The notes below the pieces were generated by a model. The model saw nothing but the letters and a program-made list of their open reading frames with translations. It searched no databases and was not told where the DNA came from. Both the position numbers and the translations under genes were made by a program. Of a DNA stretch of 64,000 bases, positions 61,458 to 64,000 are shown piece after piece. How positions within the stretch are numbered: position 1 is the first letter of the stretch; each line of letters begins with the position of its first letter. The stretch covers positions 35,543,537 to 35,607,536 of the forward strand of contig OX463781.1 of assembly GCA_949825025.1 (NCBI GenBank). The letters are read 5' to 3'. Origin of the DNA: Siphlonurus alternatus (lineage: Eukaryota; Arthropoda; Insecta; Ephemeroptera; Siphlonuridae).

Positions 61458-62640
61458 CCACACAAAACATTGTTAGTTCATCTAGTGTGAGCCAGGTGCA
61501 GAACTAGACAACAAATCAGGGGTCGAGGCAGGAGGAGTTAAATGTTAACTTGTTTAATTTAATGGGGGAAGCTCCACCCGTAAATCAAAGTTTTGGGAGG
61601 ATTCAGCACCCTAGTCCCTCCCAATCCTCTCCTTACATCTGTGTGCTAGTTCAGCGAAACATTTTTCCTGGACCACTAGTTTGCCGTGTCATTTAAAGAG
61701 GAGTCAGCGAGTTGAGTGTGCAGTGCATGACGGGCATGACGTCACGCACGATATATGTGCATACGAAAAAGTTACGTCGGCTCCTCAAAAGCTGCGCAGT
61801 AGAAATTTATGCAAGTTGCACAATACGAGCATCTGCTGAAGTTATATAGTGTTGTTGATCCCGTTGATCCAGTCAGCTGTTAACCCGTAGACCGCAACAT
61901 TTGAAATGAAAATTTGCCTCGGATTTTGGTATTGTATCAAAATTTTCTCAAAACTTTTATGAAGAGCTAATAAAGGTTATGACACTTTCTGATTCACCAT
62001 AATATGTTCTATCTTAGAATATTTTTTAAACACATTTTACGGGAGATTGCGAAAAAAATTAGAGTTCGAATAAAAAAGAAGCCACGTTTTTCGAGCGTTA
62101 GCATGGAGTAGATGGACGAAGTCATCGACTTTTAGACCCAAATGCTCAGAATTTTTACGAAGGACGGTCTCAACTGATTTCAGATCCTTAATTATTTATG
62201 GTGCTCCAAAGTAACTTTTTACATGCAAGAGAATGAGCTTTACCATCGGTCAATTTTTCGCTCACTCTACTGTAACCTTTTTGGCTGTACCTGTACTTGC
62301 AAAGGTTCGGGGTTCAGTCAAAGGTGAAAAATAAAAAAATAAAGTTGAACCTTTCAATAGCTAGGAGCTGCAATTTTATGAATGTATGAGAGAAATTTAT
62401 TTCTGCTATTTTGATTTTTTATAGTAGCCATAATTTTAGAAATAGAGGGGGAGGGGGGGAAACAATTAAAGAAGGTTAATGTTGTCTGGCTGGGTCAACA
62501 AGATTTACTGTAAATAGAAAAAAAAATAGCATGATTCACTAAGGAATTAATTATCTAGAGAAATATACTGTAGTCAGGTTTCTTATTAAAGTAGAGTAGC
62601 GATTTCATTTTTTGGAATATTTTCTTTTCTAAAAATAGTT
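61458..62640. other. Unassigned sequence upstream of the minus-strand exon
   Basis: No further exon of the minus-strand gene could be identified. A GC-richer segment at 61690-61800 has imperfect ends GAGGAGTCAGCG and CGTCGGCTCCTC and includes TGACGTCAC; it may be another small MITE. The remainder shows no recognised structure. Confidence 0.3.
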
Positions 62641-64000
62641 AAGCCTGCCCTCTATTGAGAAATGAAAACCAAAAAATTCCATCTCAAATAACAGCACCAC
62701 AAAAAAATTCCCAAAGTTGGTGTTTCGGAGGCCTTTAAAGGTGAACTGAAGGGATTGCTTTTTTTTCCCTTTAGGGCACCTTATATTACCTATCCCATCC
62801 ATCTGCACTAATTTTTTCATGGCAGATACTTATTGTGCTGCTGTAGGACAATTAGTAAAAAAGTGAAGTTGTGACGTATTAGCGACGGTTGGTTGACTTA
62901 AAACTCGCCGCCGTGAAAAAACACACGAGCGACCGCGGAAACTGCCGAGGGAGCGGCGATCGGCTCTCACCTTTAAGGGTAAAGTAACGCCACCAATGTT
63001 AAATTTTCCACTCTCATTTCTTCCTTCGAACATATTTTAAAAAGTTCTCCTCTATGTCGTTTATTAGCTCTTAAAATATCGTTTATACAAATTCGATTCA
63101 GTTTCCGAGTTACGTGTATTGAAACTGAACCCATTTATTGAACAAGCATACCCTGCATTTCAGTGACATTAGAAAAATTCTATGATCCAATCGTCCGATT
63201 TTTAAAAAAAAACTAGAAACAAACTTAATGCACTAGGACAAACCTTCACAGCAAAAAAAAAAAAGACAATTATGAGAGTGGGAGCGACGTAAATGAATAA
63301 TGACTGCACGAATTTTGACACTCGCACGTCTCACACACCCCTTTTTAGTCGGCCATTAAACAACTGGCGAATGAAACAGGCTAACTAATGAACCAAAACA
63401 ACGCTTATAATCCACTCCACCAGTCTCCACCTAAACTAAAAACTTTCAAAAATTGTTTTATAGTAATGAAAAAAAAAATTTATAAATAAAACAACCATAA
63501 CAGTTATTATTTATAAATAAATTGAATATAAAACTGCCGTGACTTGCGTGGTATCTTTAGAGTGGGACAATTTGAATATTGATATAGAGGCGCTGCGATC
63601 GCGGCACAACTCTGGCGTTCCCTTTCCCTTAACATGCATCCTTATGGAACAGAAAACAGCATTTTACTCCAACTTCGTCTGAACTATGGTACCAATTAAA
63701 AAATACCTACATAATCTATGAAGAATTCTTTAATGGATTTTCAAATATATAAAAAAAAAAAAAATATGGAGACGCTTTTCTGAAAAAAAAAAAAATATAT
63801 ATAATATATATATATTGAAAATTTTGTGGGTTAATTCCCATAAGGATTTTCAATATTCTTTTTTCCGGAAAAACGGCTCCGTATTTTTTTATTATTATTT
63901 TTTTTTTTATTTGAAAATCCATTAAAGAATTCATCATAGATTACGTACATATTTTTTAATTGGTATCATAGTTCAGACGAAGTTGGAGTAAAAAGCTATT
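62641..64000. mobile_element. Repeat shared with 43.57-43.88 kb, split by two TTAA elements
   Basis: 62641-62735 and 63629 onwards match consecutive parts of 43570-43880 (ATTGAGAAATGAAAACCAAA; ATGCA.CCTTATGGAACAGA; TTCGTCTGAACTATGGTACC). The interruption consists of a 242-bp element 62735-62976 with TTAAAGGTGA ends, and a diverged, enlarged T1-type element 62973-63632 with TTAAGGGTAAAGTAACGCC and the complement of TTAAGGGAAAGGGAACGCC as ends. The two share the TTAA at 62973-62976. From 63700 the repeat contains a further inverted segment (GAATTCTTTAATGGATTTTC and its complement) up to the window edge. Confidence 0.7.

Noticed and set aside
62830..63033. 67-codon minus-strand frame as an upstream exon of the gene ending at 58332
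   Set aside because: It overlaps the shared TTAA junction of two transposable elements and lacks splice signals in the required phase.

Overview
The window is animal nuclear DNA, most likely from an arthropod. It has split genes with GT-AG introns, very AT-rich non-coding sequence, long A/T homopolymers, (AT)n arrays and many short inverted-repeat transposons. The arthropod call rests mainly on a two-HMG-box protein with the Dsp1 layout (glutamine-rich N-terminus, LF.YK and WWY motifs) and on a Brat-type NHL C-terminus. The species cannot be named from the sequence. No tRNA, rRNA, CRISPR or bacterial feature was seen.

Genes, left to right. (1) The last three coding exons of brat (+, 1-1878), followed by about 7.6 kb of U-rich sequence without coding potential that may be a very long 3' UTR. 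(2) A complete eight-exon N-acetylglucosamine-6-phosphate deacetylase gene (+, 10634-20870; 417 aa). (3) A complete five-exon Dsp1/HMGB gene (-, 36473 down to 24791; 392 aa), with CpG-rich blocks in and upstream of it and a possible 5' non-coding exon at 39385. (4) A complete three-coding-exon Sap30 gene (+, 53428-55323; 171 aa), with a likely 5' non-coding exon at about 51.4-51.6 kb and a promoter-like block at 44.4-44.64 kb. (5) The last two coding exons of an unrecognised gene (-, 61451 down to 58332) with a lysine-rich C-terminus, apparently joined by a GC-AG intron. Genes 2 and 3 converge, as do genes 4 and 5. The genes are not functionally linked and there are no operons.

Mobile DNA fills most of the remainder. 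The most striking item is a 6.7-kb foldback transposon (44641-51356). It consists of two inverted arms joined at a central hairpin, built largely from a ~147-bp tandem repeat (about 21 copies in one arm, 10 in the other), and is flanked by a perfect 9-bp target duplication. It lies between a promoter-like block and the apparent 5' exon of Sap30. Also present are: a family of palindromic TTAA-flanked elements with at least ten copies, three of them 355 bp long and nearly identical; a second TTAA palindrome family with two copies; two further TTAA elements; two non-autonomous hAT-like elements with exact 8-bp duplications; a Harbinger-like MITE nested in a larger palindrome; a LINE 3' end; and several other palindromes. 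In several places one copy inside the window shows the empty site for another, so insertion boundaries and nesting order can be read directly.
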